NCBI GenBank assembly: GCA_945878885.1 | Contig: CAMCUP010000008.1 | Span: 18,461 to 82,460 of the forward strand | Length of the DNA: 64,000 nt | Source of the DNA: Polynucleobacter meluiroseus | GTDB taxonomy: Bacteria > Pseudomonadota > Gammaproteobacteria > Burkholderiales > Burkholderiaceae | Reading direction: 5' to 3' | Shown here: positions 47,398 through 57,152 of the stretch, piece after piece | Numbering within the stretch: position 1 is the first letter of the stretch | How the letters are laid out: every line of letters begins with the position of its first letter | Program-made: the position numbers and the translations under genes | Notes under the pieces: generated by a model | What the model was told of the DNA's origin: nothing | The model's database searches: none | Seen by the model: only the letters and a program-made list of their open reading frames with translations

Positions 47398-49047
47398 ATG
47401 CAATTTCATTGGCACAATCCTTATCCCACCATTCGTATGCCAGTAATGGGGCGAAATGTTGTTTCGACCTCTCATCCCTATGCAGCTCAAGCGGGTTTAA
47501 AGATTCTGCATCAAGGAGGTAATGCCATTGATGCGGCAATTGCCGCCGCCGCCGCACTGATGATTGTGGAGCCCGTTTCTAATGGTTTAGGTAGTGATTG
47601 TTTTGCAATTGTGTGGGATGGGCAGGAATTACATGGCTTAAATGCTTCTGGGGTAGCCCCTCAGGCTTGGAACCCGGCTTACTATGCACAGAAATATGGC
47701 ACTGATGCCAATGGTATTGCCAAGCGTCCTATGCGCGGCTGGGATACCGTTACAGTGCCCGGGGCCCTAGCAGGTTGGGAGGCCTTGCATACTCGCTTTG
47801 GGTCTCTGCCTTTAGCCGATTTACTGCAGCCAGCTATAGAAATTGCTGAACAGGGCTATGCTATGCCACTAGTGGTAGCTCATAAGTGGGCTGCGGCGAT
47901 TCCTGATTTACAGACCCAACCGGGTTTTGCTTCTGCTTTTATGCCGCATGGTAGAGCGCCACTAGTAGGTGAGCGCTTTGCCTTTCCAGCAGCTGCTCGC
48001 ACTTTAAAATTGCTCGCAAAGGATGGTATTCGCGCCTTTTATGAGGGCGAAATTGCCGAAGCGATTGTGGCATTTGCTAAGGCAACTGATGGCGCCATGA
48101 GCTTGGCTGATTTAAGCGCTTATCGTACCGATTGGGTTGGTACTATTTCGCAAAGTTTGCAGGCAGCCGATGGCAAGGAATATGACCTACATGAAATTCC
48201 CCCAAATAGTCAGGGCATTGGGGCGTTAATTGCCTTGGGTATCTTGCAACAGTTTGATATAGCAAGTTTGCCTGTCGACGGTATTGAAAGTCAGCATTTA
48301 CAAATTGAAGCGATGAAGTTGGCTTTTGCTGATGTGTATCAATATCTTGCTGATCCTCGTTCAATGGAGGTTACGCCTGAACAAATGCTCAGCCCGAGTT
48401 ATCTGGCGGCGCGGGCAAAATTAATTAATCCGAAAAAATCGACCCATTTTGAACATGGCTTGCCCCCCTCGGGCGGCACGGTATATTTAACTACGGCCGA
48501 TGCACAGGGACGAATGGTTTCATTTATTCAAAGCAATTACATGGGCTTTGGTTCGGGGGTAGTAGTGCCAGATTGGGGCGTGAGCTTGCAGAATCGGGGC
48601 TACGGGTTTTCGCTTGATCCTAAATCGGCCAATGTTGTTGCAGGGGGTAAACGCCCATTTCATACTATTATTCCTGCCTTCCTCACTCGTAATGATGCCG
48701 GCAAGATTTTTCCCCAGATGAGTTTCGGAGTAATGGGGGGCGATATGCAACCCCAAGGTCATTTGCAAACCTTAGTGCGCATGATGATGTATCAGCAACA
48801 GCCACAGGCCGCTTGTGACGCCCCGCGTTGGAAGGTAAACCGCGACTTCACCTTGGATGTTGAGTCGAATATGAATCCAGCCACGGTTGCTGGGCTAATC
48901 GCCATGGGCCACACCCTGAAAAAGATTGACGACCCTTATATGGATTTTGGCTCGGGGCAGTTTATTTGGCGTTTAAGCGATGATCTTGAGGATGGTTATA
49001 TTGCTGCTAGTGATAGTCGGCGCGATGGCTTGGTAGCAGCATATTAA
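47398..49047 (+). CDS. Gamma-glutamyltransferase family protein
   Basis: 549 residues, no signal peptide, so it is probably cytoplasmic like YwrD-type members. NVVSTSHPYAAQAGLKILHQGGNAIDAAIAAAAALMIVEPVSNGLGSDCFAIV is the N-terminal family signature. The autoprocessing/nucleophile threonine is probably in SGGTVYLTTADAQG, between the two subunits. The C-terminal FGVMGGDMQPQGHLQTLVRMM is diagnostic. It may cleave glutathione or another gamma-glutamyl compound, possibly a cysteine source. It follows the Bug gene by 18 bases. Confidence 0.92.
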   Translation: MQFHWHNPYPTIRMPVMGRNVVSTSHPYAAQAGLKILHQGGNAIDAAIAAAAALMIVEPVSNGLGSDCFAIVWDGQELHGLNASGVAPQAWNPAYYAQKYGTDANGIAKRPMRGWDTVTVPGALAGWEALHTRFGSLPLADLLQPAIEIAEQGYAMPLVVAHKWAAAIPDLQTQPGFASAFMPHGRAPLVGERFAFPAAARTLKLLAKDGIRAFYEGEIAEAIVAFAKATDGAMSLADLSAYRTDWVGTISQSLQAADGKEYDLHEIPPNSQGIGALIALGILQQFDIASLPVDGIESQHLQIEAMKLAFADVYQYLADPRSMEVTPEQMLSPSYLAARAKLINPKKSTHFEHGLPPSGGTVYLTTADAQGRMVSFIQSNYMGFGSGVVVPDWGVSLQNRGYGFSLDPKSANVVAGGKRPFHTIIPAFLTRNDAGKIFPQMSFGVMGGDMQPQGHLQTLVRMMMYQQQPQAACDAPRWKVNRDFTLDVESNMNPATVAGLIAMGHTLKKIDDPYMDFGSGQFIWRLSDDLEDGYIAASDSRRDGLVAAY

Positions 49048-49137
49048 TGCGGTGAATCAGTTGAAATAGCACAATCAGGCGCCAACACCGTTAAAATAGG
49101 CGGTTTGCTATAAATCACTCCTATTTAGAAGGTTATC

Positions 49138-50745
49138 GTGCTGTCAGCATCTAATATTACTATGCAGTTTGGGGCTAAGCCCTTGTTTGAAAATATCTCA
49201 GTTAAATTTGGCGGCGGTAACCGCTATGGCCTGATTGGCGCTAACGGTTGTGGCAAGTCTACCTTTATGAAAATTTTGGGTGGCGATCTTGAGCCAACAA
49301 GTGGCAACGTTAGTCTAGACCCTAATATTCGTTTAGGTAAGTTACGCCAAGATCAATTTGCTTTTGAAGATGTGCGGGTTTTAGATGTGGTGATGATGGG
49401 CCATGAAGAAATGTGGCAGGCTGCCGCCGAGCGCGATGCAATTTATGCCAATCCTGATGCAAGCGATGAAGACTATATGCATGCTGCTGAGCTCGAGGCT
49501 AAGTATGCTGAATATGGAGGTTACACCGCAGAAGCCAAGGCAGGTGAGTTACTACTGGGTATCGGCATTCCAATTGAACAACATAATGGCCCGATGAGCA
49601 ATATTGCCCCTGGTTGGAAATTACGAGTGTTGTTGGCGCAAGCACTTTTTTCCGATCCCGATGTGCTTTTGCTCGATGAGCCAACGAATAATTTGGATAT
49701 TCACTCGATTCATTGGCTTGAAGAAGTGCTAAATAATTTTAATAGCACCATCATTATTATTTCCCATGATCGTCATTTCTTAAATGAAGTTTGTACACAC
49801 ATGGCCGATATGGATTTTGGTACGCTGAAAGTGTACCCAGGTAATTATGACTCTTATATGCTAGCTTCGGTGCAAGCGCGGGCTCAACAAATGGCCTCGA
49901 ATGTGAAAGCCAAAGAGAAAATTGCTGAACTACAGGCCTTTGTCAGCCGCTTTTCAGCGAACGCTTCAAAAGCGCGTCAAGCTACTTCACGCCAGCGTCA
50001 ATTAGAGAAAATTGAAATTACCGAAATTAAACCTTCATCCCGACAAAACCCATTTATTCGTTTTGACTATGAAAAGAAATTACACAATATGGCGGTGGAG
50101 TGTAATGGCTTAACCAAAGATTTTGATCGTACTATTTTTAAGAATTTTAAACTAGGTGTTAGGGCAGGTGAAAAAATTGCCATCATCGGTCAAAACGGTG
50201 CTGGTAAAACAACCTTACTTAAAACAATTCTCAGTAAGCGTTTTAATGGTCTGCAGGCAGATAAAGGTGACGTAAAGTGGGCAGAAAATGCTAATGTAGG
50301 TGTGATGCCGCAAGATACCAGCGAACTATTTCCTACAGAAACGACCTTAATGGAATGGATGAGCGGTTATCGTAATACTGGCGATGATGATCAAGTGGTT
50401 CGAGGCACCTTGGGGCGCTTATTATTTTCAGGCGATGATATTGGTAAGTCGGTCAAGGTGCTATCTGGCGGTGAAAAGGGGCGGATGATTTGGGGTCAAT
50501 TGATGCTGCAAAAACACAATGTGTTGGCTATGGACGAACCTACTAATCATATGGATATGGAATCGATCGAAAGCCTACAGATTGCCCTAGAAAAATATGA
50601 GGGTACGCTATTTTTTGTTTCGCACGACCGTGAGTTTGTATCGGCCCTAGCTAACCGTATTTTGGAGGTTAAAGTGGATGGTTCGGTAGTTGATTATTCA
50701 GGAACGTATGAAGAATATTTGCGTAGCCAAGCAATTACAGGTTAG
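49138..50745 (+). CDS. ABC-F family ATPase (YbiT-like)
   Basis: 535 residues with two ABC domains and no membrane part. Walker A motifs are GANGCGKST and GQNGAGKTT, Walker B motifs [11 protein letters not shown] and [10 protein letters not shown], with a charged linker between. ABC-F proteins act on the ribosome E-site; YbiT is the nearest group by length and by the start [27 protein letters not shown] start with AAGG upstream. A free-standing gene between the gamma-glutamyltransferase and a Bug protein. Confidence 0.94.
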   Translation: MLSASNITMQFGAKPLFENISVKFGGGNRYGLIGANGCGKSTFMKILGGDLEPTSGNVSLDPNIRLGKLRQDQFAFEDVRVLDVVMMGHEEMWQAAAERDAIYANPDASDEDYMHAAELEAKYAEYGGYTAEAKAGELLLGIGIPIEQHNGPMSNIAPGWKLRVLLAQALFSDPDVLLLDEPTNNLDIHSIHWLEEVLNNFNSTIIIISHDRHFLNEVCTHMADMDFGTLKVYPGNYDSYMLASVQARAQQMASNVKAKEKIAELQAFVSRFSANASKARQATSRQRQLEKIEITEIKPSSRQNPFIRFDYEKKLHNMAVECNGLTKDFDRTIFKNFKLGVRAGEKIAIIGQNGAGKTTLLKTILSKRFNGLQADKGDVKWAENANVGVMPQDTSELFPTETTLMEWMSGYRNTGDDDQVVRGTLGRLLFSGDDIGKSVKVLSGGEKGRMIWGQLMLQKHNVLAMDEPTNHMDMESIESLQIALEKYEGTLFFVSHDREFVSALANRILEVKVDGSVVDYSGTYEEYLRSQAITG

Positions 50746-50773
50746 TTATTTATATTATTAATAAGGAGAAGTA

Positions 50774-51763
50774 ATGCAATTTTCAAAGAAATTATTTTCG
50801 ATTGCCGTTTTAGCAACGGCAATGGGTTTTATTGCCCCAGCCGCAATTGCCGCCGAGTTTCCTGGTGATCGGCCCATTACCTTAATTGTGCCCTTTGCTG
50901 CAGGCGGGCCGACTGATAAAGTCGCACGTGAGCTAGCGCTAGTTATGGGCAAGCAAATAAAGGGGCAAATTATTGTTGAAAATACCCCAGGCGCAGGCGG
51001 CACCATTGCCGCAAAAAAGGTAGTTAATGCCCAAAAAGATGGCCATACTTTATTAATCCATCATATTGGTATGTCGACTGCACCTGCTTTATATAAAAAT
51101 CTTGGTTTTGACCCAATGAATGATTATGAATATATTGGTCAGGTCGCAGATGTGCCAATGATGCTCATTGCGAATAAAGATTTACCGCCAAAAACCTTTA
51201 AGGAGTTAGTGCCCTACATGAAGGCCAACACTAGCAAGATTGCCTATGCTAATGCAGGCATTGGCTCGGCCAGTCATTTATGCGGTTTACTATTAATGAG
51301 TCGAATTCAGATTGACTTAACTACTGTACCTTATAAGGGTACTGCTCCCGCCTTAACCGATATTATGGGTAATCAGGTGCAGCTCATGTGCGATCAAACC
51401 ACTAACATCGGTACTCAAGTAACCGCTGGTGCTGTTAAGGCTTATGGTACAACCACCTTGCAACGCATTAAAGCCTTCGACAAGGTACCAACCTTGAACG
51501 AAGAAGGCTTAAAAAACTTTGAGGTTAAAGTGTGGCACGGTGTTTATGCGCCAAAAGGAACGCCTAAGGCCGATGCTGATAAATTAGCTGCTGCCCTGAA
51601 AGCCGCAATTCAAGATCCTGGCTACAAAAGTAAGATGGCGGAAATGGGTGTTGAAATTCCGAGTCAAGCCAATGCGAGCCCAGAAGGATTGAAAAATCAC
51701 TTAAAGGCACAAATTGATTTATGGACGCCAATTATTAAAGCAGCTGGAGTCTACGCTGATTAA
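50774..51763 (+). CDS. Tripartite tricarboxylate transporter (Bug/TctC) substrate-binding protein
   Basis: 329 residues. Signal peptide (LFSIAVLATAMGFIAPAAIAAEF), then the Bug signature FPGDRPITLIVPFAAGGPTDKVARELALVMGKQIKGQIIVENTPGAGGTIAAKKVVNAQKDGHTLLIHH. It has clearly diverged from the other Bug protein at 46348, so is unlikely to be a recent duplicate. GGAG precedes the ATG. Ligand unknown; no transporter genes adjoin. Confidence 0.94.
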   Translation: MQFSKKLFSIAVLATAMGFIAPAAIAAEFPGDRPITLIVPFAAGGPTDKVARELALVMGKQIKGQIIVENTPGAGGTIAAKKVVNAQKDGHTLLIHHIGMSTAPALYKNLGFDPMNDYEYIGQVADVPMMLIANKDLPPKTFKELVPYMKANTSKIAYANAGIGSASHLCGLLLMSRIQIDLTTVPYKGTAPALTDIMGNQVQLMCDQTTNIGTQVTAGAVKAYGTTTLQRIKAFDKVPTLNEEGLKNFEVKVWHGVYAPKGTPKADADKLAAALKAAIQDPGYKSKMAEMGVEIPSQANASPEGLKNHLKAQIDLWTPIIKAAGVYAD

Positions 51764-51772
51764 TTAAAGTAC

Positions 51773-51991
51773 TTAAACCTTAGTCTGGAAGCGCATTGCC
51801 GTACCTTCTAATTGAATGCGTTCCCAGACTATTTTTTTTTCGGCTGGCGATAAAAATACCCAGTTACATACTTCTTGAGCGGTTCTGCCACAACCTATAC
51901 AAACTTCATCAAATAGGGTAGAACAGACTCCAATACAGGGCGAATCAGATTCGGCATCACCAATTAATAAAGAATTTGCTCCATTGCTCAT
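51773..51991 (-). CDS. DUF1289 cysteine-rich protein
   Basis: 72 residues. SPCIGVCSTLFDEVCIGCGRTAQEVCNWVFLSPAEKKIVWERI is the DUF1289 domain, with four conserved cysteines that probably bind a metal or an Fe-S cluster. Function unknown. It lies 9 bases after the GNAT gene on the minus strand, likely in one transcript with it and the FMN enzyme upstream. Confidence 0.88.
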   Translation of the reverse strand: MSNGANSLLIGDAESDSPCIGVCSTLFDEVCIGCGRTAQEVCNWVFLSPAEKKIVWERIQLEGTAMRFQTKV

Positions 51992-52000
51992 AGTTCTACT

Positions 52001-53167
52001 TTAGCCGATAATCAGATTTTCGTTTTGACGTAAAGGTGAATGTTCTGCCAATTCATCAATGTATTGGTCAATACCTTGGCGTTCACGCTCTAAAAATCGA
52101 TCTACTGCACTTAAAAAGCGTTCGTCAGCTAACCAATGGGCTGATTGTACGGTGGTGGGTAAAAATCCACGAGCCATCTTATGTTGGCCTTGCGCGCCGC
52201 CTTCGAATAATTGAATTTTTTCTTTAATACAAAATTCAATTGCTTGGTAATAGGCGGTTTCAAAATGTAAACAGGGTATCGATTCTAGGCAACCCCAGTA
52301 ACGCCCATAAGCAGTTGAGATTGGAGCCTTACGATCGACCACCAATAAAGATGCGGCAATAGCTTGCTGATTACGTTTAGCAATAATCAAATGAAGATTT
52401 TCAGGCATTCGCTTTGCCCATTGCATAAAAAAATCTTCATTAAGATAGGGTGTAGAGTGATGTTCAAAATAGGTGTTGGCATAACAACGATAAAAGAAAT
52501 GCCAATCATCAATTGTTGCTGCTGATCCTGAGAGATGGCTAAACGTAATACCAGATTCAGTAACGATCCGCCGTTCGCGGCGAATATTTTTTCGTTTCTT
52601 CATATTGAGGCTATTTAGAAAAGCCTCAAAATTTATAAATTCTTGGTTATGCCAATGAAACTGTACTGCCTTACGCAATAAAAAACCTTGGTGCACTAAG
52701 GCATCTAAACCTGTCTTTAGCGGAAATAAAACATGTGCAGATGACAGTTGATTTTGCATTACTAGTTGCTTAAGCCCATTAACGAGGGCGGCACGAGCTT
52801 CATCTGAATGGGCGAGAAGACGTCCACCTTGAACAGGGGTAAATGGTATCGCACAGAGTGCCTTTGGATAGTATTGCAAACCATGTTGACTATAGGCTTC
52901 AGCCCAGGCCCAGTCGAAGACGTATTCGCCATAAGAGTGGCGCTTGAGATACAGGGGCATCGCACCGCAAATATCTGGCTTACCCTTTTCGCGTAAAACG
53001 AGATGGGCAGCTTGCCAGCCAGTGTCAGGGCCTACACAAGCGCTTTCTTCTAGAGTTGCTAAAAATTCATAGCGTAAAAAGGGTCCCGAATCTTGATCTA
53101 ATAAAGCATTCCAAGTGGTGGCATCAATGGAAGAGAGGCTTGGCAGTACTTGTATTTCAAAGGGCAT
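52001..53167 (-). CDS. GNAT-fold protein of the DUF482/FemAB-like group
   Basis: 388 residues. NALLDQDSGPFLRYEFLATLEES, PDTGWQAAHLVLR, MPLYLKRHSYGEYVFDWAWAEAY and the C-terminal EGGAQGQHKMARGFLPTTVQSAHW match the PF04339 (DUF482, peptidogalycan biosynthesis/BtrH-like) family. The acyl acceptor is unknown. No signal peptide. It is 11 bases downstream of the FMN-binding glutamate synthase-like gene. Confidence 0.87.
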   Translation of the reverse strand: MPFEIQVLPSLSSIDATTWNALLDQDSGPFLRYEFLATLEESACVGPDTGWQAAHLVLREKGKPDICGAMPLYLKRHSYGEYVFDWAWAEAYSQHGLQYYPKALCAIPFTPVQGGRLLAHSDEARAALVNGLKQLVMQNQLSSAHVLFPLKTGLDALVHQGFLLRKAVQFHWHNQEFINFEAFLNSLNMKKRKNIRRERRIVTESGITFSHLSGSAATIDDWHFFYRCYANTYFEHHSTPYLNEDFFMQWAKRMPENLHLIIAKRNQQAIAASLLVVDRKAPISTAYGRYWGCLESIPCLHFETAYYQAIEFCIKEKIQLFEGGAQGQHKMARGFLPTTVQSAHWLADERFLSAVDRFLERERQGIDQYIDELAEHSPLRQNENLIIG

Positions 53168-53178
53168 TATTTCTTAAA

Positions 53179-54807
53179 TTACCAATGATGTGCATTAGCA
53201 TCGAGCCATGCATCAGCTAAATAGGGTGCTTGTTTGGCAAAGATCAGGGTTGTATTTTCGGTGAGCAAGGAACCCTCTTCAATCGATAATAGGCTAGTAG
53301 CAAATGACTCTACATGCCCATTATCATTACGGCGCATGATTAGGTTTGGGGTAATTTCAGAAGTGTGTTTTAAGCTTGCTGCAGCAAGTAGATTGGCTAG
53401 GGCATGCAAGGTATTTTGATGAAAGGAATAGACCCGCTGACCCTTATCAATTGGGTCAAGGGCTTTCTGGCGTTGCTGGTCTTGGGTTGCCACGCCAGTT
53501 GGGCAGCGGTCGGTGTTGCAGATACGGGATTGAATACAGCCAATGGCAAACATAAAACCGCGGGCTGAGTTACACCAATCGGCACCAATTGCACAGGTAC
53601 GAATAATATCAAATGCTGAAATAATTTTTCCCGCTGCACCCAGCCGAATTTGGGCGCGTAAATTGACGCCCACCAAAGTACTATGAATTAAGCGTAAAGC
53701 ATCTCGCATAGGCATACCCACATGATCGATAAATTCAACTGGTGCTGAGCCTGTACCACCTTCGCTGCCATCTACCACAATAAAGTCGGGAGTAATGCCA
53801 GTTTCCAGCATCGCCTTCACGAGGGCAAACCAATTTTCAGGCTGGCCAATACACAGCTTGAAGCCCACGGGTTTTCCATTCGCGCTGACTCGCAATTGCT
53901 TAATGAAATGCATGAATTCGATGGGCGAGTTAAAGGCGCTGTGGCGATGCGGAGAAATGCAGTCTTTGCCCAGCGGAATATCACGAGTTTTAGCAATTTC
54001 AGGAGTAATTTTTATAGCTGGTAGAACGCCGCCATGTCCTGGTTTTGCGCCTTGTGATAATTTAATTTCAATCATTTTAATTTGCGGATCATTGGCAACT
54101 TGCGTAAAGGCAGGCAAATCAAATTGACCAGTGGCAGTACGACAACCAAAATATCCAGAGCCAATTTCCCAAATGAGGTCGCCACCATATTTGCGGTGAT
54201 AAGGAGAAACTGACCCTTCTCCAGTATCTTGAGCAAAGCCGCCTAACTTAGCGCCTTTATTAAGAGCCAAAATCGCATTCGCCGAAAGCGAACCAAAGCT
54301 CATTGCAGATATATTAAAGATTGAAATATCGTAGGGTTGCGTGCAAGCCTTCCCGCCAACTCGCACATGAAGGCTTTTGAGTGGCACGTGGGGTGATGGT
54401 TGATTAGCGTAGGAGAGCCACTCGTAACCTGCGGCGTAAACATTTTCAAGCGTACCAAATGCGCGTTGGTCGGATAAATCTTTGGCCCGTTGGTAAACAA
54501 GGGCCCGTTGATTGCGAGAAAAAGGCACCTTATCTGTATCTGATTCAATTAAATATTGACGAATCTCAGGGCGAATTGCTTCCATCCAAAAACGAAATAA
54601 GCCAGCTACAGGATAATTTTTTAAAACTGCATGCTTAGTCTGAATTAAATTTAAAAGTCCAATTAAAGATAGTACTGAAAAAAGAATGAGACCAAACCAA
54701 GCAAGGATTGGTTGGGGTTCATGCAAAATAAGATAAGCCAAAAAGACTGTCAGCACAATACATAGCTGCCAAACAAGGTGACGGTGAAAGAAGGCCGATA
54801 ATTTCAT
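53179..54807 (-). CDS. FMN-binding glutamate synthase family protein, membrane-anchored
   Basis: 542 residues. Two N-terminal membrane helices (LVWQLCIVLTVFLAYLIL and ILAWFGLILFSVLSLIGLLNLI) are followed by the glutamate synthase central TIM barrel: ISAMSFGSLSANAILALNKGAKLGGFAQDTGEGS, KLSQGAKPGHGGVLP, IVVDGSEGGTGSAP and IRLGAAGKIISAFDI, with cysteines in GCIQSRICNTDRCPTGVATQ for an Fe-S cluster. It lacks the amidotransferase and GXGXG domains of GltB, so it is not a normal glutamate synthase. The substrate is unknown. Confidence 0.9.
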   Translation of the reverse strand: MKLSAFFHRHLVWQLCIVLTVFLAYLILHEPQPILAWFGLILFSVLSLIGLLNLIQTKHAVLKNYPVAGLFRFWMEAIRPEIRQYLIESDTDKVPFSRNQRALVYQRAKDLSDQRAFGTLENVYAAGYEWLSYANQPSPHVPLKSLHVRVGGKACTQPYDISIFNISAMSFGSLSANAILALNKGAKLGGFAQDTGEGSVSPYHRKYGGDLIWEIGSGYFGCRTATGQFDLPAFTQVANDPQIKMIEIKLSQGAKPGHGGVLPAIKITPEIAKTRDIPLGKDCISPHRHSAFNSPIEFMHFIKQLRVSANGKPVGFKLCIGQPENWFALVKAMLETGITPDFIVVDGSEGGTGSAPVEFIDHVGMPMRDALRLIHSTLVGVNLRAQIRLGAAGKIISAFDIIRTCAIGADWCNSARGFMFAIGCIQSRICNTDRCPTGVATQDQQRQKALDPIDKGQRVYSFHQNTLHALANLLAAASLKHTSEITPNLIMRRNDNGHVESFATSLLSIEEGSLLTENTTLIFAKQAPYLADAWLDANAHHW

Positions 54808-54910
54808 GTCGCTATTTTAGTGAATATTGCTAAGAATGTTTTAATTGCTTGCTTCTAAAAAATATTGGTATGATGGGCTTGACCTTTATTCTTTTACGAT
54901 TGTCATAAAA

Positions 54911-55576
54911 ATGAAACAATTTCTTTATATTTGCCTTGGCATCCTCTGCGCAGCTGTTTTGATAGCTTGTGGCGGCAGTCGCATTGGTAGCACCGACAAA
55001 ATGCCTGAATCTGGGTTTTTACCCAATTACAAGCTGTTACAGCCAGTGCAGGATATGCCCCAAGACGTGCAAATGTGGCGCTATCGTAAGGCTGGAATTA
55101 GTGCAAGCCAATATCCAGAAATCATAGTTGACCCAATTTATCTCAATCAAACTGAATTCTCAGGGGCTATTACGCCGCAAGTCGTAGCAGAAACTAAAGT
55201 AATTTTGGACCAAACAATTCGTACCGCCATTGTCAATAAAGGCTTAAAAATCGTCACTCAAGCAGGCCCTAATGTAGCCCGTGTTTCGATTGGTATTACT
55301 GGGGCAGAGCTAACGAATGACAATTTAAAGGTGTGGAATTTTACCCCGATTGGCTTGGCAACAAATGCAGCTGCGTATGCTGGCGGTATGAATTCAAAAA
55401 CACCGGCTTTAGTGGTTGAAAATAAAATTACCAATAGTCAATCAAAAGAATTTATTGGTGGCGGTGTCGTTACCGTTCAAGGCGAATCATTCCGCTTAGA
55501 ATCTAGTTCGGTAAAGGCATTTCAAGACATGGCCAAACGAATTGTAAATATCGCTTTGGGCACTGGCAGCAATTAA
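54911..55576 (+). CDS. DUF3313 lipoprotein
   Basis: 221 residues from ATG 54911; the ORF-track start at 54845 adds 22 unlikely residues. Lipoprotein signal MKQFLYICLGILCAAVLIACGGS with lipobox LIAC. The mature part (SGFLPNYKLLQPV, WRYRKAGISASQYPEIIVDPI, VARVSIGITGAEL) matches DUF3313, a family of unknown function. Divergent from the FMN enzyme gene. Confidence 0.83.
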   Translation: MKQFLYICLGILCAAVLIACGGSRIGSTDKMPESGFLPNYKLLQPVQDMPQDVQMWRYRKAGISASQYPEIIVDPIYLNQTEFSGAITPQVVAETKVILDQTIRTAIVNKGLKIVTQAGPNVARVSIGITGAELTNDNLKVWNFTPIGLATNAAAYAGGMNSKTPALVVENKITNSQSKEFIGGGVVTVQGESFRLESSSVKAFQDMAKRIVNIALGTGSN

Positions 55577-55603
55577 CTGAACCTTGTAATGACGATCTAA
55601 TTT

Positions 55604-56125
55604 TTAATATTGCAGACGAATACCATCAGTTTCAATTTCGATTAGTTTGGGGGCCTTGCCCAGCAGCGATGAATTATTTTCAAAGCGGTAGATTACTTGT
55701 TGCTCTAATAAAGCAGGTACGAGTTTTTTTAGGATGTTGGTAATTTGCTGAGAGGCATCGAGATCACTGTCTACTGTAAACAGCTCAAGCCGAGGCTCTG
55801 CAAGTCGAACCAATCTGTGATTGGCTTGGTATTGCAACTTAGAGTTTAAGACAATACTACCCTCATATGATTTTTGTCCTAATGCTGTACCGCTAACGGT
55901 ATAACGAGCCTGTAACTCAACTCGCTGTTCGCTTGCTAGAAGAGTAATTTCTGGATCTTTTATGATTGCTTGAGCAATGATGATATTTTTACTAATTGGG
56001 AAGGTGCTCCACAAAAATAGCTCAAGCCATTGTTTTGGTATAAAAAAATCACTTTGCGCAAAACTATTTGTCATGAAAGGCAAAAGGCCTAAGCCCAAGA
56101 GATAAGTGCGACGCTGCTGGTTCAT
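55604..56125 (-). CDS. DUF1439 secreted protein
   Basis: 173 residues from ATG 56125 (MNQQRRTYLLGLGLLPFMTNSFAQ, a twin-arginine-like signal); the ORF-track start at 56173 overlaps the upstream gene. The mature part FFIPKQWLELFLWSTFPISKNI... ITLLASEQRVELQARYTVSGTALGQKSYEGSIVLNSKLQYQ matches DUF1439, whose E. coli member YceB is a lipoprotein with a tubular lipid-binding-type fold. No lipobox here. It follows the endonuclease gene by 16 bases. Confidence 0.78.
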   Translation of the reverse strand: MNQQRRTYLLGLGLLPFMTNSFAQSDFFIPKQWLELFLWSTFPISKNIIIAQAIIKDPEITLLASEQRVELQARYTVSGTALGQKSYEGSIVLNSKLQYQANHRLVRLAEPRLELFTVDSDLDASQQITNILKKLVPALLEQQVIYRFENNSSLLGKAPKLIEIETDGIRLQY

Positions 56126-56141
56126 GGCTTTTAGCCTCTGC

Positions 56142-56861
56142 TTACGGCGTAATATCTGGCAAATGAAAATCAATGCCAGTGCGCGTCATCAATTCTTGAT
56201 AAGAAATAGGCGGCGACATTTCAGCAGCATTCGTATTTTCTATCCAGTAAGCCCAAGCTTTTTTACGACTTGGGTCATAGACCAATTTAAATAAATGGGT
56301 TGGAACCGTTACTCGACTGGTACCAATATGTCCAGCGTCTCCACTTGAGCCAGTAAAAACATAAATATCCCCACTTGCCCTTAAGGCATAGTGCCGCGTA
56401 GCTTGCTCAACTTTTTTAGCCCATATTCCCCGATTATTTTCACGAGCTTGGGGCATCATATTAGCAAGAGAGAATGATTGCGCCATGGCTTGTTCATTAT
56501 GCATATCGGCAGCAGGCGCATTGTGGCCTCGATCGTAACCACTATCGCGGTAGTCGGTAAGTAAAGCTCGCTCTTGGCGAGGTAAACGCGCTTCTTCATA
56601 AAATCGGTTACTTCTTTTTTGGCGCTCACCATTTAAGCGATTACGATTTAATTTCTGAGCTACATAGATGGGTTTTTTATGTTCGGGTGAATATAAAATA
56701 GCAAACCCTTCAAAACAAAGGTCGCGACCTATTTGCGTGGTTGATGGTAATTGTTGATTGGGAAAAGAGTCAAGGCAAGCATCAAACAGGGCAAAAGCAC
56801 TGCTGGGAAGCGCGATGACGGCAATAAATAGAAGGCGGTACAGTATTGACATATTGCGCAT
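56142..56861 (-). CDS. Secreted DNA/RNA non-specific endonuclease
   Basis: 239 residues from ATG 56861 (ATG 56852 is also possible; the ORF-track start at 56876 is a TTG). Signal peptide LLFIAVIALPSSAFALF. The catalytic DRGHNAPAADM motif (His113 as general base) and NMMPQARENNRGIWAKKVE with the metal-binding Asn define the Serratia nuclease (beta-beta-alpha metal) family. It probably scavenges nucleic acids for phosphate or nucleosides in the periplasm or outside the cell. It precedes the DUF1439 gene. Confidence 0.93.
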   Translation of the reverse strand: MRNMSILYRLLFIAVIALPSSAFALFDACLDSFPNQQLPSTTQIGRDLCFEGFAILYSPEHKKPIYVAQKLNRNRLNGERQKRSNRFYEEARLPRQERALLTDYRDSGYDRGHNAPAADMHNEQAMAQSFSLANMMPQARENNRGIWAKKVEQATRHYALRASGDIYVFTGSSGDAGHIGTSRVTVPTHLFKLVYDPSRKKAWAYWIENTNAAEMSPPISYQELMTRTGIDFHLPDITP

Positions 56862-56906
56862 TAGTTTAGGACACAATGGGAATATATTGATTGGAGTCAG
56901 ATTTAA

Positions 56907-57134
56907 TTGAATGCTGAGGGCTTAGAAAAGGTACTTACGTTTAGAATGCCTTATGGTAAGCATCAAGGACGTGTAATTGCTGAGTTACCTGGGAATTATT
57001 TAGCTTGGTTTGCTCGTCAAGGCTTTCCAAAGGGGGAGTTAGGACAGTTACTAGAGCTCATGTATACCCTTGATCATAATAATTTACGGGGTTTATTGCG
57101 ACCTCTCAAGAAGGGTAATGGTAATCTAGATTAA
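56907..57134 (+). CDS. DUF3820 family protein
   Basis: 75 residues. FRMPYGKHQGRVIAELPGNYLAWFARQGFPKGELGQLLELMYTLDHNNLRGLLRPL matches DUF3820 (described as a putative quorum-sensing-regulated virulence factor domain). TTG start at 56907; the next in-frame ATG at 56946 would cut into the conserved motif. Function unknown. It precedes the enoyl-CoA hydratase gene by 18 bases and may be cotranscribed. Confidence 0.83.
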   Translation: MNAEGLEKVLTFRMPYGKHQGRVIAELPGNYLAWFARQGFPKGELGQLLELMYTLDHNNLRGLLRPLKKGNGNLD

Positions 57135-57152
57135 ATCTAGTAATTAAAAGGA

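Noticed and set aside
52001-53167. FemA/FemX peptidoglycan interpeptide-bridge enzyme
   Set aside because: The motifs match the DUF482 family better than true FemABX, so I kept the cautious name.
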